A stretch of DNA of 7,560 nucleotides, taken from NCBI GenBank assembly GCA_946482625.1, contig CAMLSH010000181.1, positions 1 to 7,560 on the forward strand, read 5' to 3'. Origin of the DNA: an uncultured Opitutaceae bacterium (GTDB taxonomy: Bacteria > Verrucomicrobiota > Verrucomicrobiae > Opitutales > Opitutaceae). Position 1 is the stretch's first letter. Every line of letters starts with the position of its first letter. Positions 6,451 to 7,560 of this stretch are shown here, piece by piece. The notes beneath the pieces were generated by a model that was given only the letters and a program-made list of their open reading frames with translations, was not told the DNA's origin and did no database searches. A program made the position numbers and the translations under genes.

Positions 6451-7134
6451 ATGAAAACTCTCCGCTTCATGTTAGCGCTTTTGGCGATCGCCAGCGTCGC
6501 ACACGCCCAGGACGTCCCGCCCGTAAAGCTCGGCGACATCACCCTCACCGACGGCCGTCTCTACAAAGGCGCGGCCTTCGTATCCGAGACGCCTACACAC
6601 ATCACCGTCCGCTACGAAGGCGGCATCGCAAAACTGGACAAAACGAAACTACCCGAGGCGATGCAGGCTCGCTATCCGGTCGACCAAGCCGCCGCCGTCC
6701 GTGAGAAGGCCGAGGAAGAAACCCGCAAGGCAACGATCGAAGCCGACCGCCGCAAACTGCGCGCGTACGAACAGGCACAAGCCGCCAAAATCGCTCGCGA
6801 GCAGCAAAAAGCCGCCACCATCAACAACGCGCAAATCCGGTCGGAGGAAGCACGCGCCGCCAGCGTCGAAGACCGCGCTCGTCACGCCGCGCAGCAAGGC
6901 GCCGAAAACTATTTCCGCACCACCTGGCGCCCCGGCAACAACGCCGTCCGCGTCACCGATCTCGTCGTGACGCTCGAAAACTTCGCCGCCAAACCTGGCT
7001 GGCCCGGCCACTGGACCTTCGACGGTGAAGGCTACGTGGAGTTCTACATCAGTCAGGGTCGCTCCTTCACCTCGAACCGCGTGCGCTTCATCGGTGAGCT
7101 GGAAAACGGCCGCTGCAAAATCATCCCGCGCTGA
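6451..7134 (+). CDS. Secreted coiled-coil protein of unknown function
   Basis: A 227-residue protein that I do not recognise by name. It begins with a clear Sec signal peptide: MKTLRF, a hydrophobic core (about 7-17) and a likely signal-peptidase I site after AHA (17-19). Residues about 27-70 form a small beta-rich domain with ITLTDGRLYKG, THITVRYEGGIAKLDKTKLP and a following MQARYP. From memory, this motif is common at the N-terminus of exported verrucomicrobial proteins. Residues about 78-150 are Ala/Glu/Lys/Arg-rich and predicted helical or coiled-coil. The C-terminal part (about 153-227) has aromatic and glycine-containing stretches such as YFRTTWRPG and WPGHWTFDGEGYVEFY, and looks like a small folded domain. 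The location is probably periplasmic or exported. It is a single gene between two terminators, so it is likely its own transcription unit. Confidence 0.8.
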   Translation: MKTLRFMLALLAIASVAHAQDVPPVKLGDITLTDGRLYKGAAFVSETPTHITVRYEGGIAKLDKTKLPEAMQARYPVDQAAAVREKAEEETRKATIEADRRKLRAYEQAQAAKIAREQQKAATINNAQIRSEEARAASVEDRARHAAQQGAENYFRTTWRPGNNAVRVTDLVVTLENFAAKPGWPGHWTFDGEGYVEFYISQGRSFTSNRVRFIGELENGRCKIIPR

Positions 7135-7221
7135 TCAAGACACCTAAGCTCCAGGCTGCTCCCGCGCCTGATAGTTCCGAGGTAGTGCGCGTTATCCTCA
7201 ACGCCCCGCTTCGGGCCCACC

Positions 7222-7252
7222 GGCCGGTCCCCACAAAAGGACCGGCCTTTTT
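7222..7252 (+). terminator. Rho-independent terminator after the secreted-protein gene
   Basis: Stem GGCCGGTCC (7222-7230) and GGACCGGCC (7239-7247) with an 8-base loop CCACAAAA, followed by TTTTT (7248-7252). It is identical to the araA terminator at 1606-1635 apart from one extra A in the loop. It lies 88 bases after the stop codon at 7134 and should insulate araD from upstream transcription. Confidence 0.9.
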
Positions 7253-7330
7253 CACGACCCCCATCCGACGCGGAAACTCGCTCCCGCATGTGACGGAACA
7301 GCATCACCCCTCTCGCTCACTTCAGTCGCA

Positions 7331-7380
7331 GCCTCCGTTTTTCTCCGTGACCTCCGTGCCTCCTCTCGTGTCCTCTGTGT
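7331..7380 (+). repeat. 10-bp-period pyrimidine-rich array upstream of araD
   Basis: Five consecutive 10-base units can be laid out: GCCTCCGTTT, TTCTCCGTGA, CCTCCGTGCC, TCCTCTCGTG, TCCTCTGTGT. They approximate a TCCTCCGTGT consensus. The array is strongly strand-asymmetric (C/T-rich on the + strand, A/G-rich on the other) and ends 40 bases before the araD start, in its probable leader or promoter region. Similar CTCCGTG/CTCTGTG runs occur between genes in other environmental bacteria as far as I recall, but no function is known to me. Confidence 0.55.
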
Positions 7381-7420
7381 AACTTTCCGACTGTTCCGCC
7401 CCTCCTCCGATTCCGCTCCC

Positions 7421-7560
7421 ATGCTCGAAGAACTCAAACGCGAAGCCTACGAAGCCAACATCGCCCTGCCCAAGCACGGCCTCATCAATCTCACCTTCGG
7501 CAACGCCTCCGCCATCGACCGCGCCAAAGGCATCTTCGCCATCAAACCCAGCGGCGTGGA
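7421..7560 (+). CDS. araD: L-ribulose-5-phosphate 4-epimerase, 3'-truncated by the window edge
   Basis: The first 46 codons of a class II aldolase-fold epimerase that converts L-ribulose 5-phosphate to D-xylulose 5-phosphate, the last step of the arabinose pathway. The start [20 protein letters not shown] is almost the E. coli AraD N-terminus. The substrate-phosphate-binding residues fall at the expected positions: Asn28 in [11 protein letters not shown], and Lys42 followed by Pro-Ser-Gly in FAIKPSGV. The full enzyme is about 230 residues, so roughly four fifths lie beyond the window. The ATG at 7421 has no Shine-Dalgarno sequence but matches the family start exactly. The closely related UlaF and SgbE epimerases share these motifs; the presence of araA upstream favours AraD. 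Confidence 0.92.
   Translation, partial: MLEELKREAYEANIALPKHGLINLTFGNASAIDRAKGIFAIKPSGV

Noticed and set aside
6257..6454. Small open frame (65 codons) ending four bases into the secreted-protein gene
   Set aside because: It would start with TTG within the terminator T-run, has Arg/Ser-rich composition and no motifs; the overlap with the ATG at 6451 is coincidental.
1640..7380. CRISPR array or insertion-sequence interpretation of the repeats
   Set aside because: The repeats are 9-10 bp without spacers, or isolated hairpins at gene ends; no cas gene, transposase, terminal inverted repeats or target duplication is visible.

Overview
The window is GC-rich DNA with a strong C/G bias at third codon positions, few Shine-Dalgarno sequences, and GC-rich hairpins and short-period repeats between genes. 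From this style, and from remembered similarity of the sigma-factor fusion and the secreted protein to Verrucomicrobiota proteins, I infer a verrucomicrobial (possibly Opitutaceae-like) chromosome. That assignment is an inference; nothing in the window proves it. I see no transposase, integrase, phage gene, tRNA, rRNA or CRISPR array.

Layout. Positions 1-1502 (+): L-arabinose isomerase (araA), complete except for a few N-terminal codons. Positions 1526-1635: three consecutive hairpins, the last a strong intrinsic terminator. Positions 1771-3432 (+): an ECF-type sigma factor fused to a long C-terminal membrane part that carries a 10-11 residue glycine repeat. Positions 3433-3652: short convergent gap. 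Positions 3653-4564 (-): an NhaR-like LysR-family regulator. Divergent from it, positions 4680-5030 (+): a short HPF/RaiA ribosome-hibernation protein, followed 43 bases later by a TerC/Alx-family membrane protein (5074-6111, +). Positions 6112-6450: a second hairpin/terminator trailer and an otherwise empty gap. Positions 6451-7134 (+): a secreted coiled-coil protein of unknown function. A third terminator lies at 7222-7252, then a 10-bp-period pyrimidine-rich array, then the first 46 codons of L-ribulose-5-phosphate 4-epimerase (araD) from 7421.

How the genes relate. araA and araD belong to one pathway (L-arabinose to L-ribulose, then L-ribulose 5-phosphate to D-xylulose 5-phosphate) and point the same way. 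They are separated by 5.9 kb of genes with no evident sugar role, and that block is bracketed by two almost identical terminator hairpins in direct orientation. Inside the block, the NhaR-like regulator, HPF and TerC/Alx form a divergent unit that suggests an ion, pH or stress response acting on both the ribosome and the membrane. The sigma factor appears to be membrane-anchored, with no separate anti-sigma gene next to it. The most unusual objects are this sigma-membrane fusion, the regulator/HPF/TerC unit, and the repeated two-hairpin trailers and short-period arrays between genes.
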